NCBI RefSeq assembly: GCF_000011085.1
Contig: NC_006396.1
Span: 3,038,001 to 3,102,000 of the forward strand
Direction of reading: 5' to 3'
DNA: 64,000 bases
From: Haloarcula marismortui ATCC 43049
GTDB lineage: Archaea > Halobacteriota > Halobacteria > Halobacteriales > Haloarculaceae
How positions within the stretch are numbered: the stretch's first letter is position 1; every line of letters starts with the position of its first letter. Positions 37,428 to 45,795 of the stretch are shown here, piece after piece. The notes under the pieces are model-generated. The model was not told the DNA's origin and searched no databases. It saw nothing but the letters and a program-made list of their open reading frames with translations. A program made the position numbers and the translations under genes.

Positions 37428-37937
37428 ATGAGTGAGCTAGCTGGCGTCTTCGTCTCGTTGACGACTGGGTCCGGGAGACACGAGGGGACCGACGACCACG
37501 TGTACCTCGGCGTCTGTGGCACGGTCGGCGGCCGCGAGTTCGCGCTCAACGTCGAAAACTTCGACGACTGGGAGGAGGGAAGCGTCGTGACCTACTCCTT
37601 CGGAAAGTACGCGAACTTCTACGGGGGGAAGGACCCGCGAACCGCGGCCGACCAGCTCGACCGAATGACGATTTGCCTGCCGAACATAACGCACGTTTAT
37701 CTCCGCAAACAGGGGGACCGGACGACATCGGGGGACGATTTTTGGGAGCTAGAGGAGTGCCACGTCAACCTCCATTCACAATCTTCGACCCGGCAGTTCG
37801 TCTCCACCGGAACGGCGCGCCTCGGGAACGAGTACGGACACAAACTCTGGCTGGCCGAGTCGTTCCACCAGGGAACGTATCGGGACGCGCGAATCCCTGC
37901 GGATGGGGCCGCCGAGTGCGAACGCCAGCGGGAGTGA
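37428..37937 (+). CDS. PLAT/LH2-like domain protein
   Basis: 169 residues with no signal peptide. The opening VFVSLTTGSGRHEGTDDHVYLGVCGTVGGREFAL followed by DDWEEGSVVTYSFG resembles the PLAT/LH2 beta-sandwich (GTDxxVYLxLxG ... ddFExGs), a lipid/protein-binding module rare in archaea. The C-terminal part (about 100-169) is Trp/His/Arg-containing and unassigned. It could bind a membrane or partner protein. Confidence 0.6.
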   Translation: MSELAGVFVSLTTGSGRHEGTDDHVYLGVCGTVGGREFALNVENFDDWEEGSVVTYSFGKYANFYGGKDPRTAADQLDRMTICLPNITHVYLRKQGDRTTSGDDFWELEECHVNLHSQSSTRQFVSTGTARLGNEYGHKLWLAESFHQGTYRDARIPADGAAECERQRE

Positions 37938-38046
37938 ATCGCTTCGGAGACACGGACAACAACTCAGGCTTGCCACACTGTCAAAACGCCAGCGGGCCGT
38001 TTTTCGACGCAGGTGCGAGCGGCCAGCTAGTGACCTGCGGTGGTGC

Positions 38047-39012
38047 CTACTTCTCCAGGATAGTTCCGCCCGAACCGACCGCGATGTCGGTGCCGCCGCG
38101 GACGACGGCCGTCAGGTTCTCGCCGGCGGGCGTCTCATCCGGGGTCCAGTCGCCACCGCCGAGGGCGTACACCTTGCCACCGCCACCGACTGTGTAGCCG
38201 GTGCTGTCGTCGTCGGTGACCTCGATGTCTCGCAGGCCGGCATCGCCTGTGTCGGTCGGCGTCCATTCAGAGCCGTTCCAGTGGAACACCATACCGCCAC
38301 CGCCGGAGACCCACACGTCGTCCGGGCCGTCGGAGTCGACGCCGTAGAAGTTGACGTTGGCGTCGGCGAGGCCGATCTTGTCCCACGTCGACCCGTCATC
38401 GGTGACGAAGACGCTCTTGTTGCCGTCGACGATATGGCCCGAGCGGACCCCGTGGAAGTCGACAGCGTTGATGGCTGACCCGGACCCGGGCGTGGTGTAG
38501 TCCCACGTCTCACTCGCGCCGTTCTCGAAGCTGTAGTACATCTTGCCGGAGTCGCCGGCGACGTAGACGTTTGCCTCGCCGGCGCTGCCGGTCACGGACA
38601 CGTCGTTGAAGTTGTTGGTGACATCCATCGGAGCGCTATGGTTGGTAAGCACGCCCGACTCCACGTCGTACTCGCCGATAGCGCCCGAGGCACCGACGAA
38701 CCAGAGGGCCGTGCCGTCGTCGGTCACGTCGGCCCCGTAGAGGCTGTTGCCGTTTCCGGTCGGACCGCCGCCGATGACCTTCTGCCAGCCTGTGCTGGTT
38801 CGTTCGAGGACGATACCGCCACCCGCCACCGCGTACGCACCGGCCGCGGTGAACTCGACATCGTGGAGGGTGTTCCCGGTCGGGGACTCGACGGACTCCC
38901 AGGGACCGGCCGCCGCAACTGTCCCGGAGAGGGCCGCCCCACCCAGTGCAGCTGCAGCTGTCGCGCCGATACCCTTGAGTACGCCGCGCCGTGTCGCGTT
39001 GCGATCGGACAT
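38047..39012 (-). CDS. Tat-exported beta-propeller (YCF48/WD40-like) protein
   Basis: 321 residues. The twin-arginine signal ATRRGVLKGIGATAAAALGGAAL (positions 6-28 region, RR followed by GVLKG and an Ala-rich core) marks export by the Tat pathway. The mature part has seven or so repeating strands with G-x-V/G-D-S-G and DDG..W motifs (e.g. VTDDGSTWDKIG, SGGGGMVFHWNGSEW), like YCF48/BNR-type propellers. Start at 39012 (MSDRNATRR), the ATG nearest to the Tat motif. Confidence 0.8.
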   Translation of the reverse strand: MSDRNATRRGVLKGIGATAAAALGGAALSGTVAAAGPWESVESPTGNTLHDVEFTAAGAYAVAGGGIVLERTSTGWQKVIGGGPTGNGNSLYGADVTDDGTALWFVGASGAIGEYDVESGVLTNHSAPMDVTNNFNDVSVTGSAGEANVYVAGDSGKMYYSFENGASETWDYTTPGSGSAINAVDFHGVRSGHIVDGNKSVFVTDDGSTWDKIGLADANVNFYGVDSDGPDDVWVSGGGGMVFHWNGSEWTPTDTGDAGLRDIEVTDDDSTGYTVGGGGKVYALGGGDWTPDETPAGENLTAVVRGGTDIAVGSGGTILEK

Positions 39013-39218
39013 GACACCCGGTTCTGTGGACTGTCTCCACTTCAATGGGCGGCGCAGTTAACGACCTTTCACGGCGATTTATCCGTTTAAACAGCCGATA
39101 TTCGGGAGTATGGGCCGTTGGCATCGGCAAAACTGGTGGCCCGGAGCGAGCCGGCAAATATCACGTTAAGTCGGGTAAACGGACACAAGACTGATACCAT
39201 GAATCCGCCGGCTGTGGG

Positions 39219-40184
39219 TCAGGACAGTTCAGCGACGAGTGACGGGGCTTCCGCCGCGATGATCTCGTCAATGGCGACACGGGCCGCCGCCGGGTCCGCG
39301 GGCAGGCAGAACACTGGCGTCCCATCGGCGATCCCGGCCGTCGCACGGATGGCGATGACCTCGGTCCCCTGTTGTTCGAAGAGGAGGCCCCGGTACACTT
39401 CCTCGAATCCCGGCAGGGCTTTCTCGAACAGGGGGTGGACAGCTTCGAGCGTCTGCTCCGTCGGGGCGACGCCGAGTCCCCCCGCGGTGACGACGACCGC
39501 CACGTCGTCACGCCCGACCAACCTGTCGACGGCCTCCTGAATGCCGTCATAGTCCCCTCGAAGGCGTTCGCGGGCTGTGACTGTCTGGCCGGTCGCTTCG
39601 AGTGCTGTCTCCACTGCCTCGCCCGTCGGGTCGCCTTCCTCTGTCGCCGTCCCGACCGTAACGACGGCGATGGCCACTGACTGCTCTTGCGCCGCGTCGG
39701 TCTGGGTCACTGTTTGCGCTGGTGCCGCATCCGTTGTCTGAACTGCCGCTTCCTGCGGTGTGTCTCTCGGCTGCGTAGCTGATTGTGTCTCGGCGCTGGC
39801 TTCCTCGTCAGGTCTCTGTGTCGCCTCAGCAGCCGTTTCAGCGTCCTGTGTTTCGGTCGCTGATTGGCTGCCCACACTGTGATCTGCCGCCTCGTCGATA
39901 CGGTCCGTGACAGAGCTATTGGTTTCGGGCTTCGAGGTAGGCTCGTCGTTGTTCTCTGCGGTATCATCTGCTACAGGCGTCGCTGTGCTGTCAGCTTCTT
40001 CTGGCGCTTCGTCGTCGTTTCCCGCCGCTGGATCGGCTGCTTCGGTGGGGTCCGAACTGCTGGCCTCGTCGTCAGTATCGGCTGCTGCGGATTCCTCGTC
40101 GCCCCGCGTCTCGTCCTCATCCGTTTCATCGTCTTCCCCGTCAGTCGGCCCTCGGCGTGTGTCACGGGACTGGAAATCCACCAT
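39219..40184 (-). CDS. MoaB/Mog-domain protein with long disordered N-terminus
   Basis: 321 residues. Residues 1-165 are a low-complexity Asp/Glu/Ala/Thr segment; 168-321 form an MoaB-type molybdopterin-binding domain (SVAIAVVTVGT, RGDYDGIQEAVDRL, VVTAGGLGVAPTEQTLEAV, LPGFEEVYRGL, RATAGIADGTPVFCLPAD). The active-site GGTGxxxRDxTxE reads GGLGVAPTEQTLEA, so the conserved Thr and Asp are changed. Molybdopterin adenylylation may be altered or lost. It lies alone on the minus strand. Confidence 0.8.
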   Translation of the reverse strand: MVDFQSRDTRRGPTDGEDDETDEDETRGDEESAAADTDDEASSSDPTEAADPAAGNDDEAPEEADSTATPVADDTAENNDEPTSKPETNSSVTDRIDEAADHSVGSQSATETQDAETAAEATQRPDEEASAETQSATQPRDTPQEAAVQTTDAAPAQTVTQTDAAQEQSVAIAVVTVGTATEEGDPTGEAVETALEATGQTVTARERLRGDYDGIQEAVDRLVGRDDVAVVVTAGGLGVAPTEQTLEAVHPLFEKALPGFEEVYRGLLFEQQGTEVIAIRATAGIADGTPVFCLPADPAAARVAIDEIIAAEAPSLVAELS

Positions 40185-40267
40185 ACGACTTCATCGGCCG
40201 CCGTGAATAAATACCCTGACGACCGTTTACGGAACTGCAATACATATAATATCTGAAACCGATAGTC

Positions 40268-40276
40268 TTAAAATAT
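40268..40276 (+). promoter_or_regulatory. TATA box of the zinc-finger-like small gene
   Basis: TTAAAATAT in an AT-rich run, about 26 bp upstream of ATG 40298; predicts a leaderless transcript. Confidence 0.5.
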
Positions 40277-40297
40277 AGAAAGAAGAATAAAAAATGT

Positions 40298-40462
40298 ATG
40301 GGTAGGAGATATCACGTCGTTTGCCATGAGTGTGCGTTCGAGGGACTGTACGAAGACGCATCGGTCGCGGAGGGGCAGCGGGACGCACATACTTCCGACA
40401 GTGGACATCGGATGAGCCTGCGTGACATCTCGTGTCAGGAAGCGCCCGGGCTGTCGCAGTAG
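40298..40462 (+). CDS. Small zinc-binding-like protein, 54 residues
   Basis: 54 codons, ATG 40298 to TAG 40460. YHVVCHECAFEG (C9, C12) followed by H31 (RDAHTSD) and H37 (SGHRMSL), a CxxC...H...H arrangement seen in a family of very small haloarchaeal proteins. Zinc ligands are an inference. It has its own TATA box and haloarchaeal codon use, and is too short for most ORF callers. No function known. Confidence 0.68.
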   Translation: MGRRYHVVCHECAFEGLYEDASVAEGQRDAHTSDSGHRMSLRDISCQEAPGLSQ

Positions 40463-40587
40463 CGGGACCGTTAGCGTTTTGCACACGCTTGCCTGACTCC
40501 GAGACATGCAGCCACGTTGTTCCGTCGGTATTACTGGAGGCCGTCCCATCGTGATGCACCGTCCGAGCAGGGACGGGGTGCGTACCG

Positions 40588-40908
40588 ATGGCTGACGACG
40601 AGTCTGGCTACGTCCATCGCCCTGACACGGAGCCACAGGCCACAGATACGTCGCGTGCGGAGAGTGAGACGGGCACGGAAGCTGTCGACGGTCCCGAATT
40701 CGGGACGAGCGGCTGGATTCTTGTCGGGATGATCGGCGTGGCGTTTCTCCTTGTTCCCGGCGCAATTTTGCTCTTGCCGGCAGCCCAGGGCGTCATCAGT
40801 AGCTTCGGCCTCACGCTCCGGGATGCCTATCTCACGCTCCCGCTCGTTCCGGCGTTCGCACTCGGTGCGCTTGCGGTGTGGTCCGCGGTCCGTTCGCAGT
40901 CGAAGTGA
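40588..40908 (+). CDS. Small conserved membrane protein
   Basis: 106 residues. The acidic, probably disordered N-terminus (about 1-38, containing VHRPDTEP) is followed by two hydrophobic segments (about 43-65 and 82-100). This type is common in haloarchaea, sometimes linked to respiratory or transport proteins, but here it stands alone upstream of a sensor kinase. The gene ends 43 bp before the next start. Confidence 0.65.
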   Translation: MADDESGYVHRPDTEPQATDTSRAESETGTEAVDGPEFGTSGWILVGMIGVAFLLVPGAILLLPAAQGVISSFGLTLRDAYLTLPLVPAFALGALAVWSAVRSQSK

Positions 40909-40917
40909 CCGAGAATA

Positions 40918-40925
40918 GTTATATC
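40918..40925 (+). promoter_or_regulatory. TATA box of the sensor kinase gene at 40951
   Basis: GTTATATC about 29 bp upstream of ATG 40951. Confidence 0.55.
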
Positions 40926-40950
40926 TGGAACACAATTGGTACGCTACTGA

Positions 40951-42690
40951 ATGGTCCTGTCGCCGCTTACTGTCGTTTTATTGTCGGGTGTCGTCGGCAT
41001 GGCTGTCGCCTTTCTGGTGTGGCTCCACCGGGACCGGCCGGGGGCAGGACCGCTGGCAGTGTTCGTCGTCGCGGCGAGCCTCTGGGCTGTTGCGTACGGT
41101 ATCGAACTCGCTGTGCCGGGGCTGTCCACCATGGAGCGGCTCGTTCAGGCACAGTTAACGCTCTCAGTAATCATCCCTGTCGCGTGGCTCGTGACGGTTA
41201 TCGAGTACACGGGGCACCCACACTGGCTCACCCAGCGCCGAACAGCGCTGTTGCTTATCGAACCGGCGGTGTTTGTCACGCTCGTGTGGTCGAACCATGC
41301 CCACGAACTCATCTGGTCCGGTCGCGGGACGCAGTACGTCTCGGCGTCGTCGGTGACGCTCGTGCCCGCGTACGAAGTCGTGTACTGGGGCCACATGTCC
41401 TACATACTGCTGTTAATCCTCGCCGGCAGTTTCCTCCTGTTGCGGATGCTGTTCCGGTCGAACCAGGTGTTTCAGGGTCAGGGGCTCGCGCTGCTACTCG
41501 CCATCACCGTCCCGACGGTCATCCAGACGCTGTTTGTGCTTGATGTGGTTCCAACCACGTTTAATCCGACAAGCCTTGGGTACGTCGCGTCGGGGGCCGT
41601 CCTCTCGGTCGCCATCCTCCGCGGGCAACTACTTGATGTGGCACCGGTGACCCGGGAACTGGGTCGGGAAGCTATCTTCACGGAAATGGACGACCTCGTC
41701 ATCATTGTCGACGACGAGCGCCGTATCGTTGACGTCAATGCGGCCGCCACGGCGCTGTTCGACGGTGACCAGAACACGCTTCTGGGCCGTTCGCTACCGC
41801 AGGCGTCACCGACACTCGCCGAAACAGTCCCCGGCCCGGGTGAGCGAACGCAGACCGAGACGGCCCTCGAACGTGACGGCAGCGTCCGGTACTACGACGT
41901 GCGCGTGATACCGCTGTACCGCGCGTACGGTGTTGTTTCTGGCCATCTCATCAGCCTTCGTGATATCACAGACCGCCGACAGCGCGAACAGCGGCTAGAT
42001 GTGCTTAACCGCTTGCTCCGTCACGATATCCGAAACGAGATGAACGTCGTCAAGGGGAACGCGGACTTGCTCAGGGATACGGCCGATGCCGACGAACGCG
42101 AGCGACTCAACCGTATTATGAGCACAGTCGACGACATCGTCGACCGCAGCAACAAGATCGGCCGAGTCACCGAGGCTCTAGAGACCGAACAGCACAGCCC
42201 GACAGCGCTTCAGACGCTGCTGGACTCGGTCGTGAGCGATGCGCAGGACCGTCATCCTGACGTGGCGATTACGCTCACCTGCGAGAATGATATCTGGATA
42301 CGGGGCGGTCCGTCGGTCCTCATCGCGCTGGAGGAACTGGTCGAGAACGCTGTCGAACATCAGGCAACCGATGCGGGCCCAGTTGCGGTCGAGATTACGG
42401 CGACACGGGCCGATAGAACGCCGGGTGTCCATGTGGCCGTTCACGACAACGGTCCCGGTATCACCGACCACGAGCGCGAGGTTATCCGCTCGGGAACCGA
42501 AACGCCGCTCAAACACGGCTCCGGCGTCGGGCTCTGGCTCGTCAACTGGATCGTTCGGAACCTCGGCGGCCGGATGTCGTTCCCCGCCACAGACGAGCCG
42601 GGAACGACTGTGGAGTTGCAACTGCCGGCGGCTGAGCCAGCCCATGCGACGGACGAGCCCGCGGCAGTCCACGGCGAGAACGCTGATTGA
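40951..42690 (+). CDS. Membrane sensor histidine kinase (7TM-PAS-HisKA-HATPase)
   Basis: 579 residues. Seven membrane helices (about 5-225, histidine-kinase 7TM type), a PAS domain (about 240-345), HisKA with NRLLRHDIRNEMNVV (about 350-364) and an intact HATPase: N-box LEELVENAVEH, DNGPGI and GSGVGLWLV. Unlike the kinase at 3.9 kb, all ATP-binding boxes look normal. No response regulator adjoins it, as is common in haloarchaea. A clear TATA box precedes it. Confidence 0.9.
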   Translation: MVLSPLTVVLLSGVVGMAVAFLVWLHRDRPGAGPLAVFVVAASLWAVAYGIELAVPGLSTMERLVQAQLTLSVIIPVAWLVTVIEYTGHPHWLTQRRTALLLIEPAVFVTLVWSNHAHELIWSGRGTQYVSASSVTLVPAYEVVYWGHMSYILLLILAGSFLLLRMLFRSNQVFQGQGLALLLAITVPTVIQTLFVLDVVPTTFNPTSLGYVASGAVLSVAILRGQLLDVAPVTRELGREAIFTEMDDLVIIVDDERRIVDVNAAATALFDGDQNTLLGRSLPQASPTLAETVPGPGERTQTETALERDGSVRYYDVRVIPLYRAYGVVSGHLISLRDITDRRQREQRLDVLNRLLRHDIRNEMNVVKGNADLLRDTADADERERLNRIMSTVDDIVDRSNKIGRVTEALETEQHSPTALQTLLDSVVSDAQDRHPDVAITLTCENDIWIRGGPSVLIALEELVENAVEHQATDAGPVAVEITATRADRTPGVHVAVHDNGPGITDHEREVIRSGTETPLKHGSGVGLWLVNWIVRNLGGRMSFPATDEPGTTVELQLPAAEPAHATDEPAAVHGENAD

Positions 42691-42699
42691 TGCCGGCTG

Positions 42700-43398
42700 C
42701 TACCACTCGATTTCAGCCTTGTCGCGCCAGAACCGCCCGCTCGGCGCGTCGGGTTGGAAGCGAGCGAGCCATACTGGCGTCTCAGCACCCTTTTCGGGCG
42801 TTCGGGGGGCGCTCCCCTCAGTCATGTCCGTCTGAACGTATCCCGGACACACCGAGTTGGCGATGAGGCCGTCGGCCGCGTACTCGCCGTCGAGGTACTT
42901 CGTCAACCCGTTGACGCCCGTCTTCGAGATGCGGTAGGCCGGCGTGCCGCCTGACTGACTCTCGGTGATGGCGCCGAGGCCGGAAGACATGGCGACGATG
43001 CGACCGCCCGCCTCGGCCAGCAACAGCGGAAGGGCGTACTTCGTCATGAGCACCGCTCCTCGGAGGTTCGTGTCGAGGGTGTGGTCGATAACGTCGGTCG
43101 GCATCCCATCGAGCGGTTCCCGTGAGTCCATCACGCCGGCGTTGTTGACCAGCACGTCAAGCCGGCCCTGCTCGCGCTCGATGCGGTCGACTGCGGCGAC
43201 CATCCCGTCGTCGTCGGTCACGTCGAGTTCGATAGCGTGACGGTCTGTCGCCTCGATGTCGTCAGTATCACGAGCGCCGGCGTACACCGTCGCGTCGAGG
43301 TCGACCAGCCCGTCGGCGATTGCCTTCCCGATGCCCCGCGTGGCGCCGGTGACGAGTACGACTTGGCTGTCGAGGGAGTCGTACAGCGGAACGTCCAT
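42700..43398 (-). CDS. Short-chain dehydrogenase/reductase
   Basis: 232 residues. Rossmann fold with TGATRGIGKAIADG (about 17-30), NNAGVMDS (about 85) and the catalytic YRISK (Tyr-x-x-x-Lys, about 155), plus Ser at about 142. Classical SDR; cofactor preference and substrate are not clear. The SDR is followed downstream by nothing related on its strand. Confidence 0.9.
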   Translation of the reverse strand: MDVPLYDSLDSQVVLVTGATRGIGKAIADGLVDLDATVYAGARDTDDIEATDRHAIELDVTDDDGMVAAVDRIEREQGRLDVLVNNAGVMDSREPLDGMPTDVIDHTLDTNLRGAVLMTKYALPLLLAEAGGRIVAMSSGLGAITESQSGGTPAYRISKTGVNGLTKYLDGEYAADGLIANSVCPGYVQTDMTEGSAPRTPEKGAETPVWLARFQPDAPSGRFWRDKAEIEW

Positions 43399-43523
43399 AC
43401 CCGGGGTTAGGCGGCGGGGCCGAAAAGGAAACGGGTCGGGATGTCATCACTGCAATGCCTGCCGACCGTACTGCTAGTGACTCCCCGAGCGTCGGTGTAC
43501 ACCGTCGCGTCGAGGCGTCGGCG

Positions 43524-44087
43524 TTACCGTTCTTCGTCCCGGCGCATCGCGATCTCGAACCAGGGGCAGAGCCGGAGCTGACGGTAGTACTCGGGATGTT
43601 CACGCAGTCGCTCGTAGGGGACCCACATGAGGCCGTCGACCTCCTCGGGGTTCGGTTCCAGCGAGGTGTCGTGGAGTGTGGCCTGCAGGACCGCACACAC
43701 TTCCCATTCGAGGCCAGCGTTCTCGTAGTAGCGCTTGTACTCGAACCGGTCGGTCACGCGGAGGTTCTGGTACTGCGAGGGGTCAACTCCCAGTTCCTCT
43801 TCGAGCCGTTCCTCGGTGGCTTCGACCTGCGTCTGACCTTCGACAGGGTGGGAGGCGACGGTCCCGTCCCAGTGTGTATCCCAGAGGCGCTTGTTCGCCG
43901 CGCGCTGTGCGAGCAGGATTCGGTCGTTCTCGTCGAACAGCAGAGCGGTGAACGCGCGGTGGCGAACACCGTCGCCAGTGTGGGCGTCGAGCCGATTGAC
44001 CAGTCCCTCCTCGTTGTCATCGGCGTCTACCGCGATGACCTCCTGTCGGGCGTTTTCGTGTGTCTCGTCGACCGCGTCGGAACTCAT
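43524..44087 (-). CDS. Nudix protein related to type I IPP isomerase, catalytic Cys missing
   Basis: 187 residues. Matches type I isopentenyl-diphosphate isomerase in H43 (VRHRAF), HWDGTVASHP (about 72-81), the Nudix-like EGQTQVEATEERLEEELGV (about 83-101) and E129 (LEWEVC). In the E. coli enzyme the segment reads SVCGHP, with the catalytic Cys; here that position is Ala78. A second chemical route, or a non-isomerase Nudix function, is possible. Haloarchaea also carry the flavin-type II isomerase, so this gene may not be needed for the pathway. Confidence 0.78.
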   Translation of the reverse strand: MSSDAVDETHENARQEVIAVDADDNEEGLVNRLDAHTGDGVRHRAFTALLFDENDRILLAQRAANKRLWDTHWDGTVASHPVEGQTQVEATEERLEEELGVDPSQYQNLRVTDRFEYKRYYENAGLEWEVCAVLQATLHDTSLEPNPEEVDGLMWVPYERLREHPEYYRQLRLCPWFEIAMRRDEER

Positions 44088-44134
44088 ATGTCGTATCTCT
44101 CACAGAGGCGCGTATTACGCCCTTCGACTTCCAG

Positions 44135-44770
44135 TCACCGCGCCGGGTGGTCCGAAACGAACTGCTTGAGTATCTGTTCCTCTGCGCGGTGGAGTGTCTC
44201 GCTGCAGGTCGACTTCGCGATACCGACGCGGTCCGCCAGGTCCGTCAGTGAGCACTCCCGTGGCGTGTCGTAGTAGCCCGCGTCGATGGCCTCCTGAACC
44301 AGTTCTAGCTGGCTCTCGGTGAGCACCTGCTCGGTTTCGAGGTGTTGTTGGATGCGGTCGACACTGAAGGAGATGCCGAATTCCTCCAGTTGCTCGCCAA
44401 GTTCGGAGAGTCGCTCCTGTGGCGCTGATATCTCCCAGACGGCCTCGCCGTCGGACAGGGTAAACGGCATTTCCAGCGGGACACCCGAGCCCTGCACTGG
44501 GAAGAGCAGGAGCGGCATCGATGTCTCGAACTGAACCAGTGCGCTGTCGTCACGGTGAGAGAGGATTTCGAGAGTTGTGACCGACTCGCGGTTCTCGATA
44601 TCACGGAGGACCGCCGGGAGGTCGTCCGATGTAATCTCCGCGAGCCCGACACCGGCGTCCTCGCCGGGGAGCGCAGACAGGATGCGAAACGTCGCGTCGT
44701 CGTACGCTCGCGAGACATCGCCGATCCAGATTTCCTCCGGAATCGTGAGCGTGAGTTCAGCGTGTGGCAT
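44135..44770 (-). CDS. HTH-10 (Bat-type) transcriptional regulator
   Basis: 211 residues. N-terminal sensor-like region (1-150) without cysteines, then the HTH_10 domain: LTESQLELVQEAIDAGYYDTPRECSLTDLADRVGIAKSTCSETLHRAEEQI (about 155-205). Start at 44770 (MPHAELTLTIPEE) is the family-typical start; the extension to 44821 runs into the divergent promoter. It is divergent from the SRPBCC gene and near the RiPP cluster, but a link to either is only positional. Confidence 0.87.
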   Translation of the reverse strand: MPHAELTLTIPEEIWIGDVSRAYDDATFRILSALPGEDAGVGLAEITSDDLPAVLRDIENRESVTTLEILSHRDDSALVQFETSMPLLLFPVQGSGVPLEMPFTLSDGEAVWEISAPQERLSELGEQLEEFGISFSVDRIQQHLETEQVLTESQLELVQEAIDAGYYDTPRECSLTDLADRVGIAKSTCSETLHRAEEQILKQFVSDHPAR

Positions 44771-44934
44771 TGGTGTAACCGAATATATTCGCCCGACCCC
44801 TGCGTCCGTACTCCCGAACATGTTCGTCTACCTGCGATGGGGACAAGAAACTTGGGAGGCGGTGTCCCACGCTGTCAACACGAAATCAGGTCGGACAAAA
44901 CCACAGCGTCGAACATCTTCGGGTATGGCGAACG

Positions 44935-44940
44935 CTTATT
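44935..44940 (+). promoter_or_regulatory. TATA box of the SRPBCC gene
   Basis: CTTATT about 27 bp upstream of ATG 44964, which selects this start over the upstream in-frame ATG at 44925. Confidence 0.5.
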
Positions 44941-44963
44941 TCGCCGGCCACTGGCCGTCTGGT

Positions 44964-45377
44964 ATGGAGCGCGTTTCGCTGACCCGGACGGTCCCGGCTA
45001 ACCCGGAGACCGTCACTGCGCTGATAACGGACGTAGAGCCGTTTATGCTTGCAGCAGGGTTTGACGAGGTGACACTCGACGGAGACAACCTCGGCATCAT
45101 GAATCGCGTCGGACTCTTCGAAATCGAACTGGATCTGGAAATCGTCGAGACTGACGCAGTGCTGCGGTACGAGCAACGGCAGGGCATCTTCGAGTCGATG
45201 ATAACAGAGTACACGGTCGAGGCCGTCGACGCTGGGACCGAAGTCACGGCGACGACAGAGTATAGCGCACTCGACCTCCCGGTGCTCGGCGAGATGATCG
45301 ATTCGACCGTCATTTCGCGACAGCGCAAGAAGGAACTGAACAAGCAGTTCGACTGGCTGGTCGAACAGGTGTCGTAG
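44964..45377 (+). CDS. SRPBCC-family protein
   Basis: 137 residues beginning MERVSLTRTVPANPETVTALITD, the usual start of START/polyketide-cyclase-like (SRPBCC) proteins, and running through a beta-rich core (TEYTVEAVDAGTEVTATTEYSALDLPVLG) to a C-terminal amphipathic helix. These proteins bind hydrophobic ligands. The start was chosen by TATA position; the longer ORF reading from 44925 is unlikely. Confidence 0.75.
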   Translation: MERVSLTRTVPANPETVTALITDVEPFMLAAGFDEVTLDGDNLGIMNRVGLFEIELDLEIVETDAVLRYEQRQGIFESMITEYTVEAVDAGTEVTATTEYSALDLPVLGEMIDSTVISRQRKKELNKQFDWLVEQVS

Positions 45378-45489
45378 CAATACGTGTGATAAAGTCGCTC
45401 AGACGAATTCCTCTCTGCAATCCGTTGTGTATAATAACCCGAACATTTTCGGGAGAGGACCGAGGGACGCCCGCCGTCAACCGGTATAT

Positions 45490-45795
45490 ATGAGCCATTC
45501 CCACGAGGACGTGCCTCCGGTTACAACCGAGGTTCACGACACCTCCTGGTCGGCGAATCTGGAGACGCCCGCACACGCTAAGGACCCCAACGTGGTCGTC
45601 GAACAGGCCATCGATGCCGTCGAGATGACGACGGCGGGGAACCACGTCAATCTGGTGAGCCACGCCGACCACGGCCACCCGGAAACCTACCTGTTCGATG
45701 CGCTGGCGGAGGCGTTCGGCGAGACCATTTCAGTGGAGTACGTCCAGCAGTGTGGCTGTGGGGGCCACGTCACCCGCGTCCATCGGGAGGCATAG
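45490..45795 (+). CDS. CGCGG-family RiPP precursor candidate
   Basis: 101 residues. The N-terminal body (1-85) is acidic and His-rich (HADHGHPETYLF), and the C-terminus carries QQCGCGGHVTRVHREA with C88 and C90. Proteins ending in a CGCGG segment next to a radical SAM/SPASM gene are annotated in haloarchaea as putative rSAM-modified RiPP precursors. The stop codon is directly followed by the ATG of the maturase (no intervening base). A TATA-like TGTATAATAA lies near 45427; the start was placed at the ATG in front of SHSHED. Confidence 0.75.
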   Translation: MSHSHEDVPPVTTEVHDTSWSANLETPAHAKDPNVVVEQAIDAVEMTTAGNHVNLVSHADHGHPETYLFDALAEAFGETISVEYVQQCGCGGHVTRVHREA

